Under the pieces are notes generated by a model, which saw only the letters and a list, made by a program, of their open reading frames with translations, made no database searches and had not been told where the DNA came from. Below are positions 44,091 through 52,258 of a DNA stretch of 53,615 nt, in pieces (position 1 is the stretch's first letter; the number at the start of each line of letters is the position of its first letter). Source of the stretch: an uncultured Gilliamella sp. (GTDB lineage Bacteria; Pseudomonadota; Gammaproteobacteria; Enterobacterales; Orbaceae); assembly GCA_946480175.1 (NCBI GenBank), contig CAMLIK010000008.1, positions 1 through 53,615 of the forward strand. The letters are read 5' to 3'. Made by a program: the position numbers and the translations under genes.

Positions 44091-45317
44091 ATGTTATTAA
44101 CCTTTGAGCAAGCTAAAAAAAATATACTTGAAGCAGCATCCATTAATTATCATCCTTTAACTAAAAAAGTGGCATTATTTGATGCTTTAGATCGTGTTAC
44201 GGCTGAACCAATTATCTCTCCAATTAATGTACCTAGTTTCAATAATTCGGCTATGGATGGTTATGCTGTGAGATTATCAGATATCAATCAATCTAAATTA
44301 TTACCTTTAGCAGGCTCGATTTTTGCCGGGGATGATATCTCTAATTTAAATTGGCCTATCGGGACCTGCTTACGTATTATGACTGGCGCCCCTGTACCTG
44401 ATGAAGCAGATGCGGTTATTATGCAAGAACAAACTGAACAAAGTAAGTCTGGTATCAATTTTTTACATGAAATTAAAATCGGCAGCAATATTCGTTATAT
44501 CGGTGAGGATGCCAAGCAAGGAGCGATTGTGGTGACCAAAGGTACTCGTTTAACTATTCCAACACTCTCTAGTTTAGCTACCCTTGGCATTGCTGAGATA
44601 ACCGTGTTTGATAAATTAAAAGTCGCCATTTTCTCAACCGGCAATGAATTATCAGATATTGGCAATCCATTAATAAATAATAGTGCTATTTATGATAGTA
44701 ATCGCTTTACGCTCAAATTACTACTAACTAAATTAAATTGCCAAATCATTGATTTAGGGATTATTGAGGATGACCCAAACAAAATTAAACAAACGCTTGA
44801 AGCAGCGTCTAAACTTGCTGATTTAGTGATTACCAGCGGTGGGGTGTCTGTTGGTGATGCAGACTATACTAAAACCGCTTTAGAAGAGCTTGGCCAAATC
44901 AAATTCTGGAAAATTGCAATAAAACCAGGCAAACCATTTGCTTTTGGTAAGATTGGTGATGCGTTGTTTTGTGGATTGCCCGGCAATCCGGTTTCAACTT
45001 TAGTCACTTTTTACCAGTTAGTTCAACCGCTAATTTTAACACTTACCGGACAGAATTTACTCGCCAGTGATTTATCGTTCAAAGTAAAAACAGCAACTAA
45101 TTTAAAAAAAAGTGTTGGTCGATTAGACTTTCAACGTGGTGTGTTGCAAGTTAATTCTGATGGTGAGTTAGAAGTTGTTTCAACTGGTCAACAAGGCTCA
45201 CATCTAACTCAATCATTTAATCAGGCTAATTGCTTTATCATACTTGAACAAGAAAGAGGCAATATTGCTAAAGGTGAATTTGTAACAGTTGAGCTATTTA
45301 ACAATTTATTAAAATAA
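44091..45317 (+). CDS. moeA: Molybdopterin molybdenumtransferase MoeA
   Basis: Inserts molybdate into adenylylated molybdopterin, the last step of Moco synthesis. 408 residues (E. coli 411). Motifs: PSFNNSAMDGYAVR, RIMTGAPVPDEADAVIMQE, VAIFSTGNEL, VITSGGVSVGDADYTK, KIAIKPGKPFAFGKI and FCGLPGNPVST. No moeB follows, unlike the E. coli pair. Its presence implies that a molybdoenzyme exists elsewhere in the genome. Confidence 0.95.
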   Translation: MLLTFEQAKKNILEAASINYHPLTKKVALFDALDRVTAEPIISPINVPSFNNSAMDGYAVRLSDINQSKLLPLAGSIFAGDDISNLNWPIGTCLRIMTGAPVPDEADAVIMQEQTEQSKSGINFLHEIKIGSNIRYIGEDAKQGAIVVTKGTRLTIPTLSSLATLGIAEITVFDKLKVAIFSTGNELSDIGNPLINNSAIYDSNRFTLKLLLTKLNCQIIDLGIIEDDPNKIKQTLEAASKLADLVITSGGVSVGDADYTKTALEELGQIKFWKIAIKPGKPFAFGKIGDALFCGLPGNPVSTLVTFYQLVQPLILTLTGQNLLASDLSFKVKTATNLKKSVGRLDFQRGVLQVNSDGELEVVSTGQQGSHLTQSFNQANCFIILEQERGNIAKGEFVTVELFNNLLK

Positions 45318-45322
45318 AATGA

Positions 45323-45751
45323 TTAAAATAGCGCAACTAAAATTGCGCCGGTCGCAATCATCGCAACACCAACGGCAGACAGAAAAGAAATTTTTTCACC
45401 AAAAATAATAGCAGCAAAAATAACCGCAAAAACGACACTAAGTTTATCTATTGGTGCAACTTGCGACACTTTACCTTCTTTAATTGCCATAAAGTAAAAT
45501 AACCACGATAATGCCCCTGCTACCCCACTTAATGCAATAATAAGTAAAGCCTTTTTATCGTTAAAAAACGTGTTAATAAGATTTAGCTTTCCTTGCACAG
45601 CTACCACCCCAACTAAAAATATCGCCATAACAATCGCTCGTATTGCCGTTGCGGTATTAGCATCAAGATGTTGTAAACCAATTTTCCCTAAAATTGCAAC
45701 GCAAGCAGCGGTTATTGCAGATAATAAGGCATAAATAAGCCAAGCGCTCAT
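45323..45751 (-). CDS. EamA-family (DMT) half-size membrane transporter
   Basis: 142 residues with five predicted hydrophobic helices forming a single EamA unit. Full DMT exporters carry two units in about 290 residues, so this one must dimerise. IALSGVAGALSWLFYFMAIKEG followed by KVSQVAPIDKLSVVFAVIFA and then IFGEKISFLSAVGVAMIATGA are EamA landmarks. Substrate unknown. It begins 1 bp after the stop of the small lipoprotein gene and converges with moeA at 5 bp. Confidence 0.85.
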   Translation of the reverse strand: MSAWLIYALLSAITAACVAILGKIGLQHLDANTATAIRAIVMAIFLVGVVAVQGKLNLINTFFNDKKALLIIALSGVAGALSWLFYFMAIKEGKVSQVAPIDKLSVVFAVIFAAIIFGEKISFLSAVGVAMIATGAILVALF

Positions 45752-45752
45752 A

Positions 45753-45953
45753 CTAGTATCTATCGACTTGGAAAAGATATTGTTGATTATTTGAATTTTT
45801 CTGGCATTGCTCAGATTTGCTCATCACGCCTCGGCAATCCTCAAGTACACCATGGGTTTTTGACCAATGATATTGTTTGCCTTCATCATTTTTACCACCA
45901 CAGGCAGTTAAACTCAGAGCAAGACATGTTATTGCGATTATTACTGGTTTCAT
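45753..45953 (-). CDS. Small lipoprotein of unknown function
   Basis: 66 residues. The lipoprotein signal MKPVIIAITCLALSLTACGG has lipobox LTAC with Cys18, followed by a short polar body with two more cysteines (LEDCRGVM, SEQCQKN) that could form a disulfide. It resembles the entericidin/EexN size class in layout only. A strong ribosome site (AAGGGGAA) supports it. It is coupled with the EamA gene downstream. Confidence 0.7.
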   Translation of the reverse strand: MKPVIIAITCLALSLTACGGKNDEGKQYHWSKTHGVLEDCRGVMSKSEQCQKNSNNQQYLFQVDRY

Positions 45954-45996
45954 CTTATTCCCCTTGCAAATAATGAGTCATTTTTTAATTTACTCA

Positions 45997-47016
45997 TTAT
46001 TTTAATGCATTATTAAACGGATTGATAGCAAAGCTATCACCTATTTTTAATATATGAAAGTCGCGATCTTCTTTTAGTGAATTTAATACAGATGGCGGTT
46101 CGTCTAATGGTTCATCCGCTAATTCAAATGCACCCCAATGAATTGCTAAAGCTGATTGGCAATTTAATTCATCATAGAGTTGCAACGCTTGTTTTGGATC
46201 AATGTGTTGTGATTGCATAAACCAACGCGGTGCATAAGCACCAATGGGGATCAATGCTAAATCGATTTGCTTAAATCTATCAGCAATTTTCTTTAAAATG
46301 GATGAATAACCAGTATCCCCCATAAAGTAGATGGTTTTGGTTAGCGATGGATTATCAATATCTGTTTGGATAACCCAACCACACCATAAGGTTTTATTTA
46401 CATCAAAAACACCGCGATTACTCCAATGCTTTGCAGGTGTCGCCGTATACGTTATTCCATTAACCTTACTAGATTGCCACCAGTCCAGTTCAATAACTTG
46501 TTTTGCTCCCCACTTTAATAGTTTTGTTTTAAGCCCCAGAGGAACCAAAATAGTCATTTTAGGAAAGCGTGTTACCAGATGTCGGACACTATTAAAGTCA
46601 AGATGGTCATAATGGCTGTGTGATATCACAACCACATCAATTGATGGTAATTTATCAATGGTAATGGCGGGTTGGGTTCGTCGCTTTGGGCCGATAAATT
46701 GAAACGGCGAAACTCTATTGGAAAAAACCGGATCGGTTAATATCCATTTATCATTAAGTTTTATCAACGTAGTTGAATGACCTATCCACCAAACTCTATT
46801 TCCTTCTAGGTTAATATCAATTGAGCTACACCATGTTTGACTAAATGCATGATATCCGGCTTTTGGGGGTAAGACTTTACGTTTAATCCGCCAACGCAAA
46901 GCATCAATAAATTTAATTGAAAAAGGTTCAATATTGTCAAATCCTCCGGCTTTATGATGTAACATATCACTTAGTTCATTTAGTGACTTATTTAGTAGTT
47001 TATTTTGTTTATTCAT
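45997..47016 (-). CDS. MBL-fold metallohydrolase, NAPE-PLD-like
   Basis: 339 residues of the metallo-beta-lactamase fold. VWWIGHSTTLIKLNDKWILTDPVF and the zinc motif VISHSHYDHLDFNS, followed by GDTGYSS and the late IHWGAFELADEP, place it in the group with N-acyl-phosphatidylethanolamine phospholipase D and UlaG-like proteins. No signal peptide. The true substrate is unknown; a phospholipid-related ester is a family-based guess. Next to folB on the same strand with 18 bp between them. Confidence 0.87.
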   Translation of the reverse strand: MNKQNKLLNKSLNELSDMLHHKAGGFDNIEPFSIKFIDALRWRIKRKVLPPKAGYHAFSQTWCSSIDINLEGNRVWWIGHSTTLIKLNDKWILTDPVFSNRVSPFQFIGPKRRTQPAITIDKLPSIDVVVISHSHYDHLDFNSVRHLVTRFPKMTILVPLGLKTKLLKWGAKQVIELDWWQSSKVNGITYTATPAKHWSNRGVFDVNKTLWCGWVIQTDIDNPSLTKTIYFMGDTGYSSILKKIADRFKQIDLALIPIGAYAPRWFMQSQHIDPKQALQLYDELNCQSALAIHWGAFELADEPLDEPPSVLNSLKEDRDFHILKIGDSFAINPFNNALK

Positions 47017-47034
47017 TAAGTTAATCTTGTTTGG

Positions 47035-47403
47035 TTAATTAACACTGCGTTCAATTAACACAGCAACATTACCAGCATTGGCAATAGCATCTGGTTTTGA
47101 AACTTTTACTTTTAACCATTGAACAGAAAACTGTTCAATGACTAACTCTGCAACACGTTCAGCCACCGTTTCGATAAGTTCAAATCGATTTACTTCAATA
47201 AATGAAGTTATCGATTGGCAAACTACAAAATAGTCTAAACAAAATTCAATCTTATCGCTTTTTCCTGCTGGTTTATTATTCCATGCAATTTCTAAATCAA
47301 GAATTAACTTTTGTTTAATGGTTTTTTCCCAATCATAGACTCCAATTGTGGTATAAACTGTTAGCGACTCAATTAATACTCTATCTTTAATCATCAAAGT
47401 CAT
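47035..47403 (-). CDS. folB: Dihydroneopterin aldolase
   Basis: Folate pathway enzyme that cleaves dihydroneopterin to 6-hydroxymethyl-dihydropterin and glycolaldehyde. VLIESLTVYTTIGVYDWEKTIKQKLILDLEI is almost the E. coli N terminus, and KVSKPDAIANAGNVAVLIER carries the catalytic Lys. The central CLDYFVVCQSI replaces the usual Y-A-D-I segment but keeps the Tyr. About 122 residues. The frame is open to a TTG at 47415; ATG 47403 has GGAA at suitable spacing, and ATG 47394 is also possible. Confidence 0.9.
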   Translation of the reverse strand: MTLMIKDRVLIESLTVYTTIGVYDWEKTIKQKLILDLEIAWNNKPAGKSDKIEFCLDYFVVCQSITSFIEVNRFELIETVAERVAELVIEQFSVQWLKVKVSKPDAIANAGNVAVLIERSVN

Positions 47404-47502
47404 CTTTAATTCCAAGCATTGATACTGTTTAAAATAGAGATTACCGAATCTTAATAAATTACGCTATAATTTATTTCAAATAACAGTAAATATATGGTTC
47501 AT

Positions 47503-48228
47503 ATGACACGAATTTTTCAGCCTTATATAATTAACCAAAATAGTTTAATCACTTTAGACGATAATGCTTTTAATCACCTTATCCGTGTTTTAAGGATGAA
47601 ACCTGGCGAATCTATTACGCTGTTTAATGGTTCTAACCAAATTACACCTGCTGTGATTCACGAAGTAAATAAAAAAAACGTTGTAGTAAAAACAGCTAGT
47701 ACTATTTTTGATAATTGTGAATCACCACTAAACATTCATTTAGGCCAAGTTATTTCTCGTGGTGATAAGATGGAATTCACCATTCAAAAATCAGTCGAAT
47801 TAGGTGTTACAACCATTACTCCATTACTTTCTGAACGTTGTGGTGTCAGACTTGATCAAGAAAGACTTGAAAAGAAAGTTCAACAATGGCAAAAAATTAT
47901 CATTTCGGCTTGTGAACAATGCGGGCGCAATATTGTCCCAACCATAAACCCAGTATCAAAATTGGAAAATTGGTGTGCAAGTTTAACCGATAGTTTAAAA
48001 CTCAACTTACACCCTAAAGCCGAAAAAGGAATTAATCAATTACCAACTGATAATAAAAATATTAGCTTATTAATTGGACCCGAAGGTGGACTATCTAACG
48101 AAGAAATTCAAATGACGTATCAATATGAGTTTACGGATGTTTTACTCGGACCACGAGTTTTACGTACTGAAACGGCTGCTTTAACGGCAATAACCGCCCT
48201 TCAAGTTCGCTTAGGTGATTTAGGTTAA
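47503..48228 (+). CDS. rsmE: 16S rRNA (uracil1498-N3)-methyltransferase RsmE
   Basis: SPOUT-class methyltransferase modifying U1498 of 16S rRNA. N-terminal PUA-like domain ([23 protein letters not shown]), then [28 protein letters not shown], and the knotted SAM site [17 protein letters not shown]...[12 protein letters not shown]. About 241 residues (E. coli 243). An ATG three codons upstream (47494) is also possible. It precedes gshB as in E. coli, separated by 196 bp. Confidence 0.93.
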   Translation: MTRIFQPYIINQNSLITLDDNAFNHLIRVLRMKPGESITLFNGSNQITPAVIHEVNKKNVVVKTASTIFDNCESPLNIHLGQVISRGDKMEFTIQKSVELGVTTITPLLSERCGVRLDQERLEKKVQQWQKIIISACEQCGRNIVPTINPVSKLENWCASLTDSLKLNLHPKAEKGINQLPTDNKNISLLIGPEGGLSNEEIQMTYQYEFTDVLLGPRVLRTETAALTAITALQVRLGDLG

Positions 48229-48424
48229 TGACATAAATGAATAAGTTAATAAATGATTGCTTTGCTTATTTATCGGTAACGAGTATGATAGTCGAAACTT
48301 GATTAATATTGCTAAAACTACACTCTACCTTGATTTCATACCAGATTTATAAATTAGGTAGAAAAGCATGCAAGTCGCCAACACCAAATTCAGTACTATC
48401 AAATAAAAACAATAAGGAGTGACC

Positions 48425-49387
48425 ATGATCAAACTTGGTATTGTTATGGATCCCATTAGTCATATCAAATTAAAAAAAGATACCAGCTTTGCGATGCTGC
48501 TTGAAGCACAAAAGCGCGGTTATCAACTTTATTATATGGAGATGAATGATCTATTTTTATCTAATGGTGAAGCATATGCAACCACACGTATATTAAAGGT
48601 TCATAACAATAGTGAACATTGGTTTGATTTTGATGATGAACAAACGATAGCCTTAAGTGAACTTGACGTGATATTAATGCGAAAAGATCCTCCGTTTGAT
48701 ACTGAATTTATTTACGCAACCTATATTTTAGAACGTGCGGAAGAAAAAGGCGTATTAGTAGTTAACAAACCGCAAAGCCTTCGTGATTGTAATGAAAAAT
48801 TATTTACGGCATGGTTTGCTGATTTTACACCAGAGACCTTAGTTACTCGCCAAACATCACAAATTAAGGCTTTTCATCAGCAGTTTCACGACATCATTTT
48901 AAAACCACTTGATGGTATGGGCGGATCGTCAATTTTCAGAATTAAACAAGATGATCCTAATGTATCAGTTATTATTGAAACACTAACCGAACATAATACC
49001 CGTTATTGTATGGCTCAAAACTTTATTCCAGCAATAAAAGATGGTGACAAACGTGTTTTAGTTGTCGATGGTGTACCCGTCCCTTATTGTTTAGCGCGTA
49101 TACCACAGAAAGGTGAAACTCGAGGCAATTTAGCCGCTGGTGGACATGGTGAAGTGAGAGCACTGAGCGATAGTGATTGGAAAATTGCTAACAGTATTGG
49201 ACCAATATTAAAACAGAAAGGGCTTTTATTTGTTGGACTTGATATCATTGGGGATAAATTAACTGAAATCAATGTAACTAGCCCAACCTGTGTTCGAGAA
49301 ATTGAAACCGCTCACCCTGATTTATCAATCACAGGGCTTTTAATGAACGTAATTGAATCAAAATTGAATAAAAAGAGTAAAAAATGA
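48425..49387 (+). CDS. gshB: Glutathione synthetase
   Basis: ATP-grasp ligase joining gamma-glutamylcysteine and glycine. Nearly colinear with E. coli GshB: IKLGIVMDPISHIKLKKDTS, VILMRKDPPFDTEFIYATYIL, NKPQSLRDCNEKLFTAWF, KPLDGMGGSSIFR, RYCMAQNFIPAI and DIIGDKLTEINVTSPTCVREI. 320 residues. AAGGAG 8 nt before ATG 48425 rules out the GTG two codons upstream. Its stop overlaps the GNAT start by 4 bp (ATGA). Confidence 0.97.
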   Translation: MIKLGIVMDPISHIKLKKDTSFAMLLEAQKRGYQLYYMEMNDLFLSNGEAYATTRILKVHNNSEHWFDFDDEQTIALSELDVILMRKDPPFDTEFIYATYILERAEEKGVLVVNKPQSLRDCNEKLFTAWFADFTPETLVTRQTSQIKAFHQQFHDIILKPLDGMGGSSIFRIKQDDPNVSVIIETLTEHNTRYCMAQNFIPAIKDGDKRVLVVDGVPVPYCLARIPQKGETRGNLAAGGHGEVRALSDSDWKIANSIGPILKQKGLLFVGLDIIGDKLTEINVTSPTCVREIETAHPDLSITGLLMNVIESKLNKKSKK

Positions 49388-49836
49388 TAAGAGAATATCG
49401 ACCAAACGATTTAGATGCCATTATGAATATATGGATACAAGGAAATGAACAAGCTCACAACTTTATTGATATTGAATTTTTTAAACAGAACTACGATATA
49501 GTTAAAATGTTGACTCCAATGTCAACAATTTATGTTCAAGATCTTAATGGTGTTGTCGGTTTTATTGGTCTAAGTGAAGATTATATTTCAGGGCTATTTG
49601 TTGAGAAAAGTTATCGGCATCAAGGTATCGGATCGGCGCTAATTGAAAAAGCAAAACAACACCATAATGAACTATCGGTACATGTTTATAAACAAAATAA
49701 TGATGCGATTGACTTTTATTTATCACAACATTTTGAAATTATTGGTGAATCAATCAACGAAGAAACTAATTATCCTGAAGTATTAATGCGTTGTAATGTG
49801 GAACATAAAGTCAAAATTGGCAAATGTGCATTATAA
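49384..49836 (+). CDS. GNAT-family N-acetyltransferase (YjaB-like)
   Basis: 150 residues with the GNAT fold. The acetyl-CoA motif A is VEKSYRHQGIGSALIEKA, preceded by a family strand (DYISGLFVE) and followed by NNDAIDFYLSQHFEIIGES. The layout resembles E. coli YjaB/YiaC small acetyltransferases. Substrate unknown. It overlaps gshB by 4 bp and sits between gshB and yqgE, which are adjacent in E. coli, so it is an insertion into a conserved operon. Confidence 0.85.
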   Translation: MIREYRPNDLDAIMNIWIQGNEQAHNFIDIEFFKQNYDIVKMLTPMSTIYVQDLNGVVGFIGLSEDYISGLFVEKSYRHQGIGSALIEKAKQHHNELSVHVYKQNNDAIDFYLSQHFEIIGESINEETNYPEVLMRCNVEHKVKIGKCAL

Positions 49837-49856
49837 TTTAACAACAATGTGAATAT

Positions 49857-50414
49857 ATGAATTTAAAAAATCATTTTATTATTGCGATGCCAACATTACA
49901 TGACTCTATATTTAGTCGTTCTGTTGTATATATTTGTGAGCATAATCGTGATGGAGCAATGGGTATCATTCTAAATAAACCTATTTTAGAACTCAATGTT
50001 CAGACCGTATTATCTCGCCTTGAGATCACAGCTTCAAAAAGTTGTGCTGAACTTGAGCATCCTGTATTTTGTGGTGGTCCACTAGCCGAAGAGCAGGGTT
50101 TTATTTTACACACACCTCATCAAGGGTTTGCGTCAAGTATCCAAATTTCTGACGATATTATGATAACCACATCACTTGATGCATTGAAATCAATTGGATC
50201 ACCTGAACAACCCAAAGATATCTTTTTAGCACTAGGTTACTCAAGTTGGCAATCGTTACAGCTTGAAGGCGAAGTAGCAAGAAATGATTGGTTAGTAAGC
50301 GAAGTTAATCCACAAATTATATTCGAAGTTGCTATTGAAGATCGTTGGAAAAAAGCCGCTGGATCATTAGGTATTAATATCAGTACCATCTCTCACCAAA
50401 TGGGTAATGCATAA
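49857..50414 (+). CDS. yqgE: YqgE/AlgH family protein (UPF0301)
   Basis: 185 residues of the DUF179 family. Family motifs: FIIAMPTLHDSIFSRSVVYICEH, GAMGIILNKPI, VFCGGPLAEEQGFILH, FLALGYSSWQSLQLEGEVARNDWL. The function is unproven, though the gene is widely kept with yqgF. It lies 20 bp after the GNAT gene and 3 bp before yqgF. Confidence 0.93.
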   Translation: MNLKNHFIIAMPTLHDSIFSRSVVYICEHNRDGAMGIILNKPILELNVQTVLSRLEITASKSCAELEHPVFCGGPLAEEQGFILHTPHQGFASSIQISDDIMITTSLDALKSIGSPEQPKDIFLALGYSSWQSLQLEGEVARNDWLVSEVNPQIIFEVAIEDRWKKAAGSLGINISTISHQMGNA

Positions 50415-50417
50415 CCG

Positions 50418-50837
50418 ATGGCAACCATTATTGCATTTGATTTTGGTACCACAAGTATCGGGGCAGCTATAGGTCAGGATATCACCAAAACAGCTAACTC
50501 ATTGTGTTCTTTCAAAGCACGTGATGGGATACCTAATTGGCAATCTATCGAAAAAGTACTTAATGAGTGGCAACCAGATTATTTAGTGGTAGGGCTGCCA
50601 CTAAATATGGATGGAACTGAGCAACCGTTAACGGCTAGAGCTCGCAAATTTGCTAATCGTTTACATGGTATGTTTGGTTATCAGGTTCATCTACAAGATG
50701 AACGATTATCAACCGTCGAAGCAAAGTCACATATTTTTGCTTCACGCGGTTACCGTGCTCTTGAAAAAGATCATGTAGATGCGACGTCTGCCATTATTAT
50801 TTTGGAAAGTTGGTTTGAAAATAACGAATCTGTTTAA
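50418..50837 (+). CDS. yqgF: Putative pre-16S rRNA nuclease YqgF (RuvX)
   Basis: RNase H-fold nuclease implicated in 16S rRNA 5'-end maturation. N-terminal [16 protein letters not shown] with the first acidic residue, [27 protein letters not shown], and the [13 protein letters not shown] and [16 protein letters not shown] motifs with the remaining acidic residues. 139 residues (E. coli 138). Confidence 0.94.
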   Translation: MATIIAFDFGTTSIGAAIGQDITKTANSLCSFKARDGIPNWQSIEKVLNEWQPDYLVVGLPLNMDGTEQPLTARARKFANRLHGMFGYQVHLQDERLSTVEAKSHIFASRGYRALEKDHVDATSAIIILESWFENNESV

Positions 50838-50928
50838 TCAATGAGTTATTTTAACAATAATTAGTCGCCAATAAATTTCATACTTGCTAAAATATCAACC
50901 AATTTTTCTACTGTAAGGACTGCTCCCC

Positions 50929-51966
50929 GTGTCAAATAACAAATCTCTTAGCTATAAAGATGCCGGTGTCGATATCGATGCAGGCAATGAACTGGTTAAT
51001 CGCATTAAATCTGTCGTAAAAGAGACTAAACGTCCTGAAGTTATGGGTGGACTAGGTGGTTTTGGTGCATTATGTGCAATTCCGCAAAAATATAACCAAC
51101 CTATTTTAGTATCAGGCACTGATGGCGTTGGCACGAAATTACGTCTTGCGATGGATCTAAATCGTCATGAGTCAATTGGTATTGATTTAGTAGCAATGTG
51201 TGTTAATGATTTGATTGTTCAAGGTGCTGAGCCGTTATTCTTCCTCGATTATTACGCAACAGGTAAACTCAATGTTGATGTTGCAGCAACAGTTGTTACG
51301 GGTATTGCTCAAGGTTGTAAGCAATCTGGTTGTGCTTTAGTTGGTGGCGAAACTGCTGAAATGCCCGGTATGTATCATGGTGATGATTATGACTTAGCTG
51401 GCTTTTGTGTTGGCGTTGTTGAAAAATCCGAAATGATTGATGGCAGTAAAGTACGAGATGGAGACGCATTAATTGCCCTCGCGTCAAGCGGTGCTCATTC
51501 AAATGGTTATTCGTTGGTGCGTAAAATAATTGAAGTAAGTGGAGTAAACCCTGCTACAGAACAATTAGATGGTAAACCATTAGCCGATCATCTACTTGCT
51601 CCAACTAAAATTTATGTCAAATCAGTGCTAGATTTGATTTCAAAAATTGAAGTTCACGCAATTGCTCATATTACCGGTGGTGGCTTTTGGGAAAACATAC
51701 CTAGAGTATTACCTAATAATACTCAAGCAATTATTGACGAATCTAGCTGGCAATGGCCGGCAATCTTTAATTGGCTACAATTGGCTGGTAATGTAAGCCG
51801 CCATGAAATGTATCGCACATTTAACTGTGGTGTCGGTTTAATTATCGCTTTACCAAAAGCATTCGCAGACCAAGCTATTAACTTGCTTAATCAGCATGGT
51901 GAAAAAGCTTGGCTACTTGGCGAAATAAAAACATCAACCTCAACTGAGCGTGTAATTATAAAATAA
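50929..51966 (+). CDS. purM: Phosphoribosylformylglycinamidine cyclo-ligase (AIR synthetase)
   Basis: Fifth step of purine synthesis: closes FGAM to aminoimidazole ribotide with ATP. It starts at GTG 50929 and follows E. coli PurM closely: [75 protein letters not shown] and [13 protein letters not shown]. 345 residues. A terminator directly follows; purN, which usually comes next, is not here. I see no clear PurR box in the 91-bp upstream gap. Confidence 0.97.
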   Translation: MSNNKSLSYKDAGVDIDAGNELVNRIKSVVKETKRPEVMGGLGGFGALCAIPQKYNQPILVSGTDGVGTKLRLAMDLNRHESIGIDLVAMCVNDLIVQGAEPLFFLDYYATGKLNVDVAATVVTGIAQGCKQSGCALVGGETAEMPGMYHGDDYDLAGFCVGVVEKSEMIDGSKVRDGDALIALASSGAHSNGYSLVRKIIEVSGVNPATEQLDGKPLADHLLAPTKIYVKSVLDLISKIEVHAIAHITGGGFWENIPRVLPNNTQAIIDESSWQWPAIFNWLQLAGNVSRHEMYRTFNCGVGLIIALPKAFADQAINLLNQHGEKAWLLGEIKTSTSTERVIIK

Positions 51967-51975
51967 CCTAACTCC

Positions 51976-52008
51976 GTTTGTATTATCCAACTATAGGATA
52001 ATACAAAC
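51976..52008 (+). terminator. Hairpin terminator after purM
   Basis: A perfect 13-bp stem (GTTTGTATTATCC / GGATAATACAAAC) with a 7-nt loop, 9 bp past the purM stop. The remaining gap to 52258 shows nothing else. Confidence 0.8.
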
Positions 52009-52258
52009 TTCAATAGCGTCTTTATCTAACATCCCTTCCAAAAACCTTCTTATCAATTAACACATTTAATTAGCCTATTAATTAACTTTTACTAGGTAGT
52101 TTACCAATGGTAATTCTCTTCATTGTGATTAAAAACGGATAGTTATAACGGAAAAATTTAACAGAAAAATAACTAAAAGCTATCTTACTTTCTGGTACAA
52201 TAGCCAAAAATATAATAACTAAGTAATGTCATAAAACTATAGAATACAAGGTTTTTTA

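Noticed and set aside
45791..45973. A 60-codon plus-strand open frame opposite the small lipoprotein
   Set aside because: The minus-strand gene has a lipobox and a strong ribosome site; the plus frame has neither.
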